Translations under genes and position numbers: made by a program
NCBI RefSeq assembly: GCF_003399625.1
Contig: NZ_NBXA01000014.1
Coordinates: 1 to 64,000 of the forward strand
DNA: 64,000 nucleotides
Origin: Subtercola boreus
GTDB lineage: Bacteria; Actinomycetota; Actinomycetes; Actinomycetales; Microbacteriaceae
Reading direction: 5' to 3'
Part shown: positions 7,207-17,761 of the stretch, in pieces
Numbering within the stretch: position 1 is the stretch's first letter
How the letters are laid out: every line of letters begins with the position of its first letter
The notes under the pieces: model-generated
Databases searched by the model: none
Told to the model about the DNA's origin: nothing
The model's input: only the letters and a program-made list of their open reading frames with translations

Positions 7207-7930
7207 GGGCGACCCCCAGCTCGTTTCCGCCGTCACCGACTTCGCGCAGCAGCTAATAACGACGACAAACGGGGTTCTCCCCGGTGAGATCGCGTTCTCG
7301 GTTCGAGTGTCGGACCAGCACATCACGATCAATCAGGAAAATTCCGCGGGCATACCCTTATTAGTGGGTGGCGAGCAGCTGTTGTGGTTGGGGGTCAACT
7401 TCCGATGCATTTGGAATAGCGACAAAGAGTTCTTTGCGATCGACACCTCGTCTTTTCGAGTGCAGCCAGTACGATCGAACACCCCTCTCTTCACCTTCGA
7501 CTACTTGCGGACCCCTAATTCGTCGACGGTCCCTTGTTCTCACATAAACGTCCACGCTCACCGAGATGAAGTCGTGGCTGCCATGCTGCAGTCAGGCAAA
7601 CGTCACCGGGGGAAGACTCGGGCCAAAGCTGTCGACTCGGGGAAGATCCCAAGTCTCTCTCAGGTGCACCTACCCGTTGGCGGGCATAGGTTCCGCCCTT
7701 GCATCGAGGATGTCCTTCAGATGCTCATTGTCGAGTTCGGTATCGACACCAAGCCGGGGTATCAGGCTGTGCTTGACGCGGGGCGAAGTGACTACCGATC
7801 AACCCAACTCAGGACAGCTATAACCGATGATCTTGAACTAGCTGCGGAGATGCTCCGGGAACGCGGGTATGAAGTCACTCGAACTAGCGAAGCGTCTATT
7901 CGGCGTCACGATAGATTCGCCGCTTTTTAG
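7115..7930 (+). CDS. hypothetical protein, second gene of the unit, start uncertain
   Basis: The convincing protein begins around codon 7206 (GDPQLVSAVTDFAQQL) and runs to 7930, with conserved-looking blocks SHINVHAHRDE and HLPVGGHRFRPCIEDVLQMLIVEFGIDTK. I recall related hypothetical proteins in Streptomyces but no function. The only in-frame ATG is 7115, inside the 64-aa gene, and it would add an unnatural Ser-rich leader (SSESSTISTIS). No ATG, GTG or TTG occurs between it and GTG 7309. Either translation starts unusually near the upstream stop, a frameshift once joined the two frames, or the gene is damaged. Lower GC than chromosomal neighbours suggests acquired cargo. Confidence 0.55.
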   Translation: MPLSFWNRKNRPSSESSTISTISPRAYDPVKGDPQLVSAVTDFAQQLITTTNGVLPGEIAFSVRVSDQHITINQENSAGIPLLVGGEQLLWLGVNFRCIWNSDKEFFAIDTSSFRVQPVRSNTPLFTFDYLRTPNSSTVPCSHINVHAHRDEVVAAMLQSGKRHRGKTRAKAVDSGKIPSLSQVHLPVGGHRFRPCIEDVLQMLIVEFGIDTKPGYQAVLDAGRSDYRSTQLRTAITDDLELAAEMLRERGYEVTRTSEASIRRHDRFAAF

Positions 7931-7982
7931 GGTTCGCCAGCCGCCCGTTTGCGGTACCAGGTCGGTTTACGGCTGACGAATG

Positions 7983-8005
7983 GGTGCCATTTCCGGTGCC
8001 ATTTC
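7983..8005. repeat. tandem GGTGCCATTTC repeats next to the attachment site
   Basis: GGTGCCATTTC occurs at 7983-7993 and again at 7995-8005, a 12-nt period. The pair sits about 45 nt inside the element from the tRNA-Gly 3' end. Short direct repeats at that distance from the crossover are typical integrase arm-type binding sites. The role is inferred from position. Confidence 0.5.
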
Positions 8006-8048
8006 AGACGGAGGCCGGGACGCGAGGCCCGCTTGCCCTTTGTTTATT

Positions 8049-8122
8049 TGGAGGGGATGACCAGGATCGAACTGGCGTCATCAGTTTGGAAGACTGAGGC
8101 TCTACCATTGAGCTACATCCCC
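8049..8122 (-). tRNA. tRNA-Gly (anticodon TCC), with encoded CCA
   Basis: On the minus strand the sequence begins GGGGATGTAGCTCAATGGTA, has an anticodon loop in CTCAGTCTTCCAAACTGA (anticodon TCC), a TTCGATCC T-loop and ends CATCCCC-T-CCA. The 7-bp acceptor stem GGGGATG/CATCCCC pairs perfectly. The 3' end faces the integrase and phage-like genes, so this gene is the probable attB/attR carrier of the element. Confidence 0.95.
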
Positions 8123-8200
8123 GCGCGCCGGGTGGCACTCAAATATCGTAGTACAGGTTTGGGCCAGCCCCGGTGCACTAGACTCGGTGAGGTTATTTCC

Positions 8201-8274
8201 CGGGGCGTAGCTCAGCTTGGTAGAGCGCTCGGTTTGGGACCGAGAGGTCGCAGGTTCGAATCCTGTCGCCCCGA
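8201..8274 (+). tRNA. tRNA-Pro (anticodon TGG)
   Basis: The 74-nt sequence begins CGGGGCGTAGCTCAGCTTGG. The anticodon stem-loop CTCGGTTTGGGACCGAG presents TGG, and the T-arm contains GGTTCGAATCC. Acceptor strands CGGGGCG and CGCCCCG pair fully with discriminator A; CCA is not encoded. A -10-like TAGACT lies 17 nt upstream. It is divergent from tRNA-Gly and lies 55 nt ahead of trigger factor. Confidence 0.96.
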
Positions 8275-8329
8275 CAAGACCCACCAGAAGCATCCGTTCA
8301 ACAGTTTCGATCCACAGGAGATTTTTCAC

Positions 8330-9697
8330 GTGAAGACCACGGTAGAACAGCTCAGCCCCACGCGCGTCAAGCTCGAGATTTTCGTGACGCCCGAAGAGCT
8401 GAAGCCCAGCATCGACCACGCCTACAGCCACATCGCCGAGCAGGTCAACATCCCCGGTTTCCGAAAGGGCAAGGTTCCGCCGCCCCTGATCGACCAGCGC
8501 GTCGGCAAGGACGCCGTTCTCGAGCACGCGGTCAACGACGGTCTCGATGGCTTCTACCGCGCCGCGATCACCGAGAAGGAACTGCGGCCGCTCGGCCGCC
8601 CCGAGGCCGACATCGTCGAATGGCCGAGCAACAAGGACTTCACGGGCGACCTGCAGCTGAAGATCGAGGTGGATGTCCGCCCCGAGCTCGACCTGCCCGA
8701 CTACAACGGGCTGGCCGTCACGGTCGACCCGATCGAGGTCAGCGACGAGGAGATCGACAGCGAGCTCGAGAAGCTCCGCAGCCGCTTCGGCACCCTCATC
8801 ACCGTCGACCGTCCCATCAAGACGGGTGACTTCGCCCAGCTCGACCTGATCGCCACGATCGACGACGCCGAGGTCGACAACGCCACCGGCATCAGCTACG
8901 AGGTCGGTTCGGGTGAGCTGCTCGAGGGTCTCGACGGTGTCATCGACTCGCTGACCGCAGGTGAGACCACCTCGTTCGAGGCGCCCCTGCTCGGCGGCGA
9001 GTTCGCAGGCAAGGATGCCCTCGTCACGGTGACCATCAACTCGGTCAAGGAGCGCGAGCTTCCCGAGGCCGACGACGACTTCGCCCAGATCTCGAGCGAG
9101 TTCGACACGATCGACGAGCTGAAGGCCGACCTCAAGACCCAGGTCGAGCGCCAGAAGGCGTTCAGCCAGGTGACGGATGCCCGCACCAAGACGCTCGATG
9201 CGCTGCTCGCCCTCGTCGAGGTGCCGGTTCCCCCGAAGCTGATCGAAGACGAGGTGCACCGTCACCTCGAGAACGAGAGCCGCCTCGAGGACGACGAGCA
9301 CCGCGCCGAGGTCACCGAGTCCAGCACGTCGACCTTCAAGACGCAGATCCTCCTCGACATCATCGCCGAGAAGGAAGAGGTCAAGGTCAGCCAGGACGAA
9401 CTGACCCAGTACCTCGTGCAGAGTGCCGCCCAGTACGGCATGGAGCCGGCCGAGTTCGTTCAGGTCCTTGACCAGAACGGCCAGATCCCGTCGATGGTCG
9501 GCGAGGTCGCCCGCAACAAGGCGCTCGCCATCGTTCTCGACAAGGCTGTCGTCACCGACAGCAACGGCAAGACGGTCGACGTCTCCGAGTTCACCACGAT
9601 CGCTCGTGGGGCCGATGAGCCGTTCGTCGCCGTCGATGGCGCAGACGACGACCACGAGGGCCACGACCACAGTGACCACGAGGGTCACTCGCACTAG
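8330..9697 (+). CDS. tig: trigger factor, ribosome-associated chaperone and prolyl isomerase, 455 aa
   Basis: Trigger factor binds ribosomal protein L23 at the exit tunnel and shields nascent chains. The N-terminal ribosome-binding domain has the [13 protein letters not shown] signature near residues 43-55. The FKBP-type PPIase domain spans ~150-240 ([14 protein letters not shown]...[18 protein letters not shown]), followed by the helical C-terminal chaperone arms and a His/Asp-rich tail ([17 protein letters not shown]) that may bind metal. GTG 8330 is chosen because a CAGGAG site lies 9 nt upstream and homology starts there; the frame is open far upstream through both tRNAs but is not coding. 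Placement just before clpP1 is typical of Actinobacteria. Confidence 0.97.
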   Translation: MKTTVEQLSPTRVKLEIFVTPEELKPSIDHAYSHIAEQVNIPGFRKGKVPPPLIDQRVGKDAVLEHAVNDGLDGFYRAAITEKELRPLGRPEADIVEWPSNKDFTGDLQLKIEVDVRPELDLPDYNGLAVTVDPIEVSDEEIDSELEKLRSRFGTLITVDRPIKTGDFAQLDLIATIDDAEVDNATGISYEVGSGELLEGLDGVIDSLTAGETTSFEAPLLGGEFAGKDALVTVTINSVKERELPEADDDFAQISSEFDTIDELKADLKTQVERQKAFSQVTDARTKTLDALLALVEVPVPPKLIEDEVHRHLENESRLEDDEHRAEVTESSTSTFKTQILLDIIAEKEEVKVSQDELTQYLVQSAAQYGMEPAEFVQVLDQNGQIPSMVGEVARNKALAIVLDKAVVTDSNGKTVDVSEFTTIARGADEPFVAVDGADDDHEGHDHSDHEGHSH

Positions 9698-9710
9698 TCA
9701 CCTCTGCAGA

Positions 9711-9743
9711 AAGGGCCCCACGATCATCCGTGGGGCCCTTTTT
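9711..9743 (+). terminator. intrinsic terminator after trigger factor
   Basis: AAGGGCCCCACG (9711-9722) pairs perfectly with CGTGGGGCCCTT (9729-9740) around a 6-nt loop and runs into five T residues. Confidence 0.92.
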
Positions 9744-9835
9744 CGTGCCCCGAGTCTGCCCCCAGCGAACACGGGCTGTGCGGGGGAGACGCTCCACTAC
9801 ATTCGAAGTACCGCAAGTGAATTGGAGCGACACAC

Positions 9836-10447
9836 ATGGCCGATATGGCGATGCCAAACAGCGTTTTCGAACGTCTTCTGAAAGACCGGATCATCTGGCT
9901 CGGCACTGAAGTCCGTGACGACATGGCCAACGAGATCTGCGCCAAGATCCTGCTTCTGGCAGCGGAAGACCCCCAGCGAGACATCTACCTCTACATCAAT
10001 TCGCCCGGCGGATCCATCACCGCGGGCATGGCGATCTACGACACGATGAAGTTCGTGCCGAACGACATCGTCACGGTCGGCATCGGTATGGCCGCTTCGA
10101 TGGGGCAGTTCCTGCTCTCCTCCGGTACCAAGGGCAAGCGGTACATCACGCCGAACGCCCGGGTTCTCCTCCACCAGCCCTCCGGTGGGTTCGGCGGCAC
10201 GTCCGCCGACATCCAGACCCAGGCCCTTCTCATCCTCGACATGAAGAAGCGCATGGCGGAGCTCACGGCCGAGCAGACCGGCAAGACGCCGGAGCAGGTC
10301 ATGATCGACGGTGACCGCGACAACTGGTTCACCGCCCAGGAAGCGCTCGAGTACGGCTTCGTCGACTACGTGCGTGAATTCTCCTCCGACGTCGCCGGTG
10401 GCGGCGGCACCGAGGTCGAAGACGCCGTCCCCTCCGCATCCAACTAG
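9836..10447 (+). CDS. clpP1: ATP-dependent Clp protease proteolytic subunit 1, 203 aa
   Basis: This is a serine protease subunit of the heteromeric ClpP1P2 barrel that degrades substrates unfolded by ClpX or ClpC. The catalytic triad is visible as S88 (GMAASMGQ), H113 (LLHQPSGG) and D162 (DRDNWF), together with the [11 protein letters not shown] motif. The start at ATG 9836 has a GGAG site upstream. It is followed 32 nt later by clpP2; paired non-identical ClpP genes are the actinobacterial norm. A Gly-rich tail (VAGGGG) extends past the conserved core. Confidence 0.97.
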   Translation: MADMAMPNSVFERLLKDRIIWLGTEVRDDMANEICAKILLLAAEDPQRDIYLYINSPGGSITAGMAIYDTMKFVPNDIVTVGIGMAASMGQFLLSSGTKGKRYITPNARVLLHQPSGGFGGTSADIQTQALLILDMKKRMAELTAEQTGKTPEQVMIDGDRDNWFTAQEALEYGFVDYVREFSSDVAGGGGTEVEDAVPSASN

Positions 10448-10479
10448 TCGCAACGCTCACCCCAAGAACAGAGACACTT

Positions 10480-11160
10480 ATGCAAACCCCCATGTTCGGC
10501 GGAATGCCGACTTCTTCGCCCTACGGCAACGGTACGAGCCCGTCCGACCGCTACATCCTCCCGACCTTCGAAGAGCGCACGGCCTACGGCTACAAGCGCC
10601 AGGACCCGTACGCCAAGCTGTTCGAAGATCGCATCATCTTCCTCGGCGTGCAGATCGACGACGCCTCGGCCGACGATGTGATGGCCCAGCTCCTCGTGCT
10701 CGAGAGCCAGGATCCCGATCGCGACATCGAGATGTACATCAACTCGCCCGGTGGCTCGTTCACTGCGATGACGGCCATCTACGACACCATGCAGTACGTC
10801 AAGCCGAACATCCAGACGGTGTGCCTCGGCCAGGCGGCTTCGGCTGCTGCGGTCATCCTCGCAGCCGGCACCCCGGGCAAGCGCCTCGCTCTGCCGAACG
10901 CGCGGATCCTCATCCACCAGCCCTCCGCCGGTGGCCAGGGCGGCGGCCAGGCATCGGACATCGAGATCCAGGCGCGGGAGATCCTCCGCATGCGCACCTG
11001 GCTCGAGTCGACCCTCTCATCGCACTCGAACCGCACCCCCGAGCAGGTGAACAAGGACATCGACCGCGACAACATCCTGAGCGCCGCCGACGCCGTCGAG
11101 TACGGCATCATCGACCAGGTGCTGACCTCGCGGAAGAACGTTCCCGCGCTCGTCAAATAA
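10480..11160 (+). CDS. clpP2: ATP-dependent Clp protease proteolytic subunit 2, 226 aa
   Basis: This is the second ClpP subunit, with S121 (GQAASAAAV), H146 (LIHQPSAGG) and D197 (DIDRDN) forming the triad. Its N-terminus is about 30 residues longer than ClpP1 ([25 protein letters not shown]), probably a propeptide-like, poorly ordered leader. It is cotranscribed with clpP1. In Actinobacteria ClpP1 and ClpP2 form separate heptameric rings of one mixed tetradecamer. Confidence 0.97.
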   Translation: MQTPMFGGMPTSSPYGNGTSPSDRYILPTFEERTAYGYKRQDPYAKLFEDRIIFLGVQIDDASADDVMAQLLVLESQDPDRDIEMYINSPGGSFTAMTAIYDTMQYVKPNIQTVCLGQAASAAAVILAAGTPGKRLALPNARILIHQPSAGGQGGGQASDIEIQAREILRMRTWLESTLSSHSNRTPEQVNKDIDRDNILSAADAVEYGIIDQVLTSRKNVPALVK

Positions 11161-11177
11161 GACCAGCAGCACCAGAG

Positions 11178-11212
11178 AAAGGCACCCGGCCTGCAGAATG
11201 CCGGGTGCCTTT
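11178..11212 (+). terminator. intrinsic terminator after clpP1-clpP2
   Basis: AAAGGCACCCGGC (11178-11190) pairs exactly with GCCGGGTGCCTTT (11200-11212) around a 9-nt loop. It separates the protease pair from clpX, so clpX needs its own promoter; a TAGGCT hexamer lies at 11250-11255. Confidence 0.88.
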
Positions 11213-11283
11213 CGCCGTCCCAATGGCCGCTGGCGTCAGTGGCACGGGTTAGGCTCTATCAAGGTCATACGAGGAGGATGAAC

Positions 11284-12564
<1,281 letters not shown>

Positions 12565-12569
12565 AGCAG

Positions 12570-13775
12570 CTGGGTTCGTCGGCTGAACTCTCCGGCGCCG
12601 GTGCCGGAATCATCCAACCGGTCGCGGCCGGGATCGTCGCAGGTATCACGGGGTTCGCCAGTTCGTTTGCGCTCGTCATCGCGGGACTGCACGCCGTCGG
12701 GGCGTCGGATGCCCAGGCCTCCTCAGGGCTCCTGACGCTGTGTCTCGCGGTCGCGGTGCTCTGTATCGTGCTCGCCCGCGTCTACCGGATGCCCATCTCG
12801 TTCGCCTGGTCGACCCCCGGAGCAGCGCTCCTCATCGCCGCCAGCGCGACGACGAACGACTTCTCCGCTGCGGTCGGCGCCTTCGTCGTGTGCGGGCTCC
12901 TCATTGTGTTGTGCGGGCTCTGGCCTGCACTCGGCCGAGCCATCACCCGAATCCCGAAGTCGATCGCGAGTGCGATGCTGGCGGGCATCCTGTTCCCGAT
13001 CTGCCTGGCACCGGTGCAAGCCGTGACGCAGATCCCGGCACTGGCGATCCCGGTGGTGGTGGTGTGGCTGGTTCTGTTCCGGTTGGCGCCGCGGTGGGCC
13101 GTTCCGGCGGCGATGCTGGTGGCGGCCATCGGGATCGGGGTCTCAGCGGGTTCGGGCTGGCTCACCTCAGCCTCGACGTCGCTCGTGCCGGCCTTCGCGT
13201 TCGTGCCGCCGCAGTTCGACGCCTTCGTGATCGTCAGTCTCGGGCTGCCGCTGTTCATCGTGACGATGGCCGGGCAGAACGTGCCCGGGTTCGTGGTGAT
13301 GTCGACCTTCGGCTACACCGTTCCGCCGCGGCCGGTGCTGGTGGCATCCGGCGCCGTCACGGCCGTGGGCGCGCTGTTCGGCGGCCACGCGGTCAACCTC
13401 GCGGCGATCACGGCGGCGATCATGGCCGGACCCGACTCGCACCCCGACCGATCCCGTCGCTGGGTCGCGACCTTCGCCTCGGGCTTCGTCTACATCGTGT
13501 TCGGGCTCGGGGCGGGCTTCGCGGTCGCTCTCATCTCGGCGTCGCCGCCCATCCTGATCACCGCCGTAGCCGGCCTCGCGCTGCTGGGCGCCCTCGTCGG
13601 AGCGGTGACCACTTCGCTCGAGGATGTCGCCCACCGCATCCCCGCGATCGCGACCTTTCTCGTGACCGCGTCGGGCATCGTCATCGTCGGCATCGGCAGT
13701 GCCTTCTGGGGTCTCCTCGTCGGCGGCCTCATTATGCTGGTCGCGGCCTCGCCCCGGCCTCGACCCCGCCCCTGA
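12570..13775 (+). CDS. BenE-family benzoate/H+ symporter-like transporter, start codon unusual
   Basis: The translation carries 10-12 hydrophobic helices with BenE landmarks: [34 protein letters not shown] at the N-terminus, the MAGQNVPG motif mid-protein and [16 protein letters not shown]. Homology begins near 12594, but frame has no ATG, GTG or TTG between the clpX end and GTG 12756, which lies beyond the first two helices. CTG at 12570 would give a full-length ~401-residue protein. Either a rare CTG start is used or the gene has lost its start. It follows clpX by 5 nt. The substrate is inferred from the family only. Confidence 0.7.
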   Translation: MGSSAELSGAGAGIIQPVAAGIVAGITGFASSFALVIAGLHAVGASDAQASSGLLTLCLAVAVLCIVLARVYRMPISFAWSTPGAALLIAASATTNDFSAAVGAFVVCGLLIVLCGLWPALGRAITRIPKSIASAMLAGILFPICLAPVQAVTQIPALAIPVVVVWLVLFRLAPRWAVPAAMLVAAIGIGVSAGSGWLTSASTSLVPAFAFVPPQFDAFVIVSLGLPLFIVTMAGQNVPGFVVMSTFGYTVPPRPVLVASGAVTAVGALFGGHAVNLAAITAAIMAGPDSHPDRSRRWVATFASGFVYIVFGLGAGFAVALISASPPILITAVAGLALLGALVGAVTTSLEDVAHRIPAIATFLVTASGIVIVGIGSAFWGLLVGGLIMLVAASPRPRPRP

Positions 13776-14118
13776 CGCTCGCGTTTCCGCGCAACTCTGT
13801 GAGAGCGCGGCTATCTGCTGAGCGCGACCGCCCCACCGCCCGCTCTCGGCATCCCGCGTCGCTCTCACCGTGCGCGAAGGGGAGTGCCACGAAGTCCTCT
13901 TCCACCCGCGGATCGACGGCGACCTCACCGGCGCTGAAGAGCGCCCCGAGCAGCAACGGGCCAGGCGCCGCTCGCGAAGGCGACACGGCCAGCCAGCCGC
14001 GGGTCAGGGTCGGGGTCGGGGTCGGCGATCAGGCTGACGCCGGCTAAGTGGGTCGTCGTGCCTCATGCTGGGTAAAGATCGAGCATCCGCCAACTGCGGA
14101 CGGGCGCTGCCTCCAGCG
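13776..14118. other. 343-base stretch without a confident gene; weak leftward frame and GGGGTC repeat
   Basis: A leftward open frame (13732-13986, extendable upstream to about 14045) reads LLLGALFSAGEVAVDPRVEEDFVALPFAHGE in its middle, which looks protein-like, but the rest is Arg/Ser-rich and overlaps the 3' end of the BenE gene. I recognise no family; a decayed gene fragment is possible. Near 14006-14031 a GGGTC(a/g) hexamer is repeated about four times. I see no promoter or terminator. Confidence 0.3.
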
Positions 14119-14379
14119 TCAGGCGTCGTCGTCGGTGTACTCGTCGGACTGCGAGACGGTCGCCTCGTCGGTGTCGGGATCGTAGTCGATGCGGGTGCCG
14201 TCGTCGAACTCGACGACGGGGCGGCCCTCAAGCCAGGTGAGAGTCCAGTACCACATCGACGTGTCGACGTTCTGCTCGGCGAGATCGCCCTCGATGTCGA
14301 GCACGGCGTCGATGACGGCCTGGGGGAGACGGGTGGGCGGTTCGTCGCCGCTCGACCAGCGGGTTCCGACGGAAATCAT
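14119..14379 (-). CDS. conserved small hypothetical protein, 86 aa
   Basis: MISVGTRWSSGDEPPTRLPQAVIDAVLDIEGDLAEQNVDTSMWYWTLTWLEGRPVVEFDDGTRIDYDPDTDEATVSQSDEYTDDDA is strongly acidic with an aromatic core and disordered tail. The start at ATG 14379 is preceded on the coding strand by a GGAG-like site; the longer frame from 14439 adds an implausible leader. No catalytic motif or membrane segment is seen. It lies downstream of the acetyltransferase on the same strand, 32 nt away, probably in the valS transcript. Confidence 0.7.
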   Translation of the reverse strand: MISVGTRWSSGDEPPTRLPQAVIDAVLDIEGDLAEQNVDTSMWYWTLTWLEGRPVVEFDDGTRIDYDPDTDEATVSQSDEYTDDDA

Positions 14380-14411
14380 GTGTTCAGCTCCAAAGCGAGG
14401 GAAAAAGCAGT

Positions 14412-14879
14412 TCAGACGGTGATGTTGTAGGTGACCCACGCGGTCTTGTCGGCCAGCTTGTCATAGACGCGCTGCGCCGTGGCGTTGTCTCCGGCGGTGA
14501 TCCAGCGTACGACATCGAGCCCGCGGGCGTCGGCGAGTGACCGCAGCGACGTGAGAAGGACCGTCGCCACACCGCCCCCACGGGCATCCGGTGCGACGAA
14601 GAGATCGTCGAGGTACAACCCGCGTGCTCCGGCAAGGGGCCGTGCGAATTCACGCACGTGTGCGAGCCCGACCAGCTGCCCGCCGCCGTCGACGGCCACG
14701 AACCCTTCCGTCTCGTGCGCGGGGTCGAGCAGCCAGCCCCAGACGCGCGTCGCGATGTCACCCGCGGTCGGTGAATTGTAGAACTCGCCGTAGCCGATGT
14801 AGAGGCGCTGCCACTGGTCGGCATCGCCTGATTCGACGGGCCGAATGCTCACTTCACCGGCCAGCGGATGCCCGCTCAC
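14412..14879 (-). CDS. GNAT-family N-acetyltransferase, 155 aa
   Basis: The fold runs from VSIRPVESGDADQWQRLYIGYGEFYN through FVAVDGGGQLVGLAHVREF and LYLDDLFVAPDARGGGVATVLL (acetyl-CoA-binding motif A, R/Q-x-x-G-x-G/A variant) to GLDVVRWITAGDNATAQRVYDKL, the usual motif B. Such enzymes move an acetyl group from acetyl-CoA to an amine; the substrate is unknown. It starts at GTG 14879, overlapping the valS stop as GTGA, and is translationally coupled to it. Confidence 0.88.
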   Translation of the reverse strand: MSGHPLAGEVSIRPVESGDADQWQRLYIGYGEFYNSPTAGDIATRVWGWLLDPAHETEGFVAVDGGGQLVGLAHVREFARPLAGARGLYLDDLFVAPDARGGGVATVLLTSLRSLADARGLDVVRWITAGDNATAQRVYDKLADKTAWVTYNITV

Positions 14880-17518
14880 GCGTCGCCCGCCTCCAGCACG
14901 ATCTCGGTGACGGCGAGCTCGGGGCCCTCGACGAAGGTCAACGTCTCGATGCGACCGACCTGCCTGAGGTCGTCGGATGCCAGCGCGAGCTCTTCGAGAG
15001 CCGCAGCGGGGCCCGCGATGGTCGCCGAGACGACGGGCGTCTTCTGCGAGGCCTTGGCGTCGGTCTTCGCGCGCCGGATGCCCACCAGGGCGTGACCGGC
15101 GAGTCCGAGCAGCGTGCTGTGCGCGGGAAGGGCGGGCGCAGCATCCGGAGCGAAAGCCGCACCCTCACCGCCGGTCACACCGGTCGGCCAGAGCGCGCGA
15201 TGCACCGACGAGCCGTCGGCGTGCGTCCACGACCAGACCTCTTCGGTCGCGAACGGGATGAACGGGGCGAGCAATCGCAGCAGCACGTCGATCGCCGCCT
15301 GCAGGGCGAGAACAGCAGAGGCCTTGGCCGCGGCATCCGACGACGCGCTGTAGGCACGTTCCTTCACGAGCTCCAGGTAGTCGTCGCAGAAGGTCCAGAA
15401 GAACGTCTCGGTGACTTCGAGCGCGCGGGCATGGTCGTAGCTCTCGAACGCAGCGGTCGCGGCCACGATGACCTCATCGAGCTGCGTCAGCATCGACAGG
15501 TCGAGCGGGTGCGTGACGCCGAACGACCCTTCGGGCAGCTCGAACCCGTAGACGAATTTCGCCGCATTCAGCACCTTGATGGCGAGCCGGCGGCCGATCT
15601 TGATCTGGGTCGGATTCTGCGGGTCGAAGGCGGCATCTGTTCCGAGGCGGCTGGATGCTGCCCAGTACCGCACCGCGTCCGAGCCGTGAGCCTCGAGAAC
15701 GGCGGCGGGAGTGACGACGTTGCCCTTCGACTTCGACATCTTCTTGCGGTCGGGGTCGACGATGAAGCCACTGAGCGCGGCGTGCCTCCACGGCGTGCGG
15801 CCGTCTTCGAGCGCCGAGCGGAGCATGGTGGAGAACAGCCAGGTGCGGATGATGTCCTGTCCCTGGGGCCGCAGGTCGTAGGGCGCGACGAGCTGCCAGA
15901 GCTCGGGGTCCCGCTCCCAGCCGCCGGCCAGCTGCGGGGTGAGCGACGAGGTCGCCCAGGTGTCCATCACGTCGAGTTCGCCGACGAAACCGCCGGGCTG
16001 GTTGCGAGAGGATTCGGGGTACCCGGGAGCGGCATCCGTCGACGGATCGACCGGGAGCGACGCCTCGTCGGCGACGATCGGCTGGTCGAAGACGGGGTTG
16101 CCGTCACCGTCGAGCGGGTACCAGACCGGGATCGGCACGCCGAAGAAGCGCTGGCGGGAGATCAGCCAGTCGCCCGTGAGGCCGTTGACCCAGTTGTCGT
16201 AGCGCACCTTCATGAAACCCGGGTGCCATTCGACCTCGTTGCCCATGTCGAGCAGGCGCTGGCGCAGTTCTTCGTCGCGCGCGCCGTTCCGGATGTACCA
16301 CTGGCGGGTCGACACGATCTCGAGCGGCTTGTCGCCCTTCTCGAAGAACTTGACCGGGTGGATGATCGGCTTCGGGTCTCCGATCAGTTCACCTGACTCA
16401 CGAAGGAGGTCGACGACCGTCTGCTTGGCCGAGAAGATCGTCTTGCCGGCGATCTCGGCATACGCAGCGAGCCCACCCTCGCTGGTGATGACATCCGGAG
16501 CCTCGCTGATGATGCGCCCGTCGAAGCCGACGATCGCGCGGTTCGGCAGAGAGAGATCGCGCCACCAGATCACGTCGGTGAGGTCGCCGAACGTGCAGAC
16601 CATGGCGATGCCGGCGCCCTTGTCGGGCTGGGCGAGGTGATGGGCGACGACCGGCACGGAGACGCCGAAGAGGGGAGTGGTGACGGTCGTGCCGAAGAGC
16701 GGCTTGAAGCGCTCGTCATCCGGATGAGCGACCAGCGCGACGCAGGCCGCGAGCAGTTCCGGGCGGGTGGTCTCGATGAAGATGTCGTCGCCGGCGGCCG
16801 TCGTGCCGTCGGCGTTCTCTGCATGGAACGCGATGCGGTGGTACGCACCCGGCATGTCCTTGTCTTCGAGCTCGGCCTGCGCGACCGCTGTGCGGAACGT
16901 GACATCCCAGAGCGTCGGAGCCTGGGCCTGGTAGGCCTCGCCACGCGCGACGTTGCGGATGAAAGCCAGCTGGCTCGCTCGCATCGACGAGTCGGCGATG
17001 GTGCGGTAGGTCTGCGTCCAGTCGACAGAGAGGCCCAGCCGGTGCCAGAGTGCCTCGAACTGCTTCTCGTCTTCGACCGTCAGGCGCTCGCAGAGTTCGA
17101 TGAAGTTGCGGCGGCTGATCGGCTTCTGGTCGGCCGCTTTGCCGCTCTTGTTGTCGCCGCCCTCGTAGGGTGGCACGAAGTCGGTGGTGTACGGCAGCGT
17201 CGGGTCGCAGCGTACGCCGTAGTAGTTCTGAACGCGGCGTTCGGTGGGCAGGCCGTTGTCGTCCCAGCCGATCGGGTAGAACACACTCCTGCCGCGCATG
17301 CGCTGGAAGCGGGCGATGACATCGGTGTGCGTGTACGAGAAGACGTGACCGATGTGCAGTGATCCGGATGCCGTCGGCGGCGGGGTGTCGATCGAGTAGA
17401 CGTTCTCGCGGGTGGTCAGCGCGCGGTCGAAGCGGTATGTGCCGCGCTCACTCCACAGGTCGTCCCACCTGCCTTCGAGGCCTTCCAGCGCGGGTTTGTC
17501 AGGTACGTTCGCGGTCAC
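14876..17518 (-). CDS. valS: valyl-tRNA synthetase, 880 aa
   Basis: Charges tRNA-Val. The HIGH motif appears in PPPTASGSLHIGHVFSYTHTD near residue 45 and the KMSKS loop in RKKMSKSKGNVVTP near 590. The CP1 editing domain lies between (FIETTRPELLAACVALVAHPDD), with an anticodon-binding domain and short C-terminal coiled coil after. GTG 17518 is chosen because GGAGG lies 6 nt upstream and homology starts there; the open frame reaches 19165 but that part is the shadow of the export cassette. No T-box is visible upstream. Confidence 0.97.
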   Translation of the reverse strand: MTANVPDKPALEGLEGRWDDLWSERGTYRFDRALTTRENVYSIDTPPPTASGSLHIGHVFSYTHTDVIARFQRMRGRSVFYPIGWDDNGLPTERRVQNYYGVRCDPTLPYTTDFVPPYEGGDNKSGKAADQKPISRRNFIELCERLTVEDEKQFEALWHRLGLSVDWTQTYRTIADSSMRASQLAFIRNVARGEAYQAQAPTLWDVTFRTAVAQAELEDKDMPGAYHRIAFHAENADGTTAAGDDIFIETTRPELLAACVALVAHPDDERFKPLFGTTVTTPLFGVSVPVVAHHLAQPDKGAGIAMVCTFGDLTDVIWWRDLSLPNRAIVGFDGRIISEAPDVITSEGGLAAYAEIAGKTIFSAKQTVVDLLRESGELIGDPKPIIHPVKFFEKGDKPLEIVSTRQWYIRNGARDEELRQRLLDMGNEVEWHPGFMKVRYDNWVNGLTGDWLISRQRFFGVPIPVWYPLDGDGNPVFDQPIVADEASLPVDPSTDAAPGYPESSRNQPGGFVGELDVMDTWATSSLTPQLAGGWERDPELWQLVAPYDLRPQGQDIIRTWLFSTMLRSALEDGRTPWRHAALSGFIVDPDRKKMSKSKGNVVTPAAVLEAHGSDAVRYWAASSRLGTDAAFDPQNPTQIKIGRRLAIKVLNAAKFVYGFELPEGSFGVTHPLDLSMLTQLDEVIVAATAAFESYDHARALEVTETFFWTFCDDYLELVKERAYSASSDAAAKASAVLALQAAIDVLLRLLAPFIPFATEEVWSWTHADGSSVHRALWPTGVTGGEGAAFAPDAAPALPAHSTLLGLAGHALVGIRRAKTDAKASQKTPVVSATIAGPAAALEELALASDDLRQVGRIETLTFVEGPELAVTEIVLEAGDA

Positions 17519-17761
17519 GGTGGCCCTCCAGGCACTATAGGCGGCACCGAGTCTGGGGTGCCTTTTGTGATGTCGCCCCAGTTTACCCAGCCGGCGGCGA
17601 CGCGCGGTGACCGTTAGCCGAGAGCGGTCAGGGACGAAATCATCCTCGCGGACGATTCCTGCCGCACCGGGGTTCCCTAGACTCAGGGCAGCCCGTGGGG
17701 GGAATCGACGGGCGAATTCTGTACGCCGCCCAGAGAACCGGGCCGACACGAAGGTGCCAAC

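Noticed and set aside
8102-9694. A 530-codon leftward open frame opposite trigger factor
   Set aside because: It is the antisense of a certain gene and crosses tRNA-Pro; high GC with biased third positions gives long empty frames on the opposite strand.
14591-16396. A 601-codon rightward frame opposite valS and the acetyltransferase
   Set aside because: It has Arg-rich, motif-free sequence and mirrors the valS reading frame.
17519-17761. T-box upstream of valS
   Set aside because: No GGGTGGTACCGCG-like sequence occurs in the valS leader.
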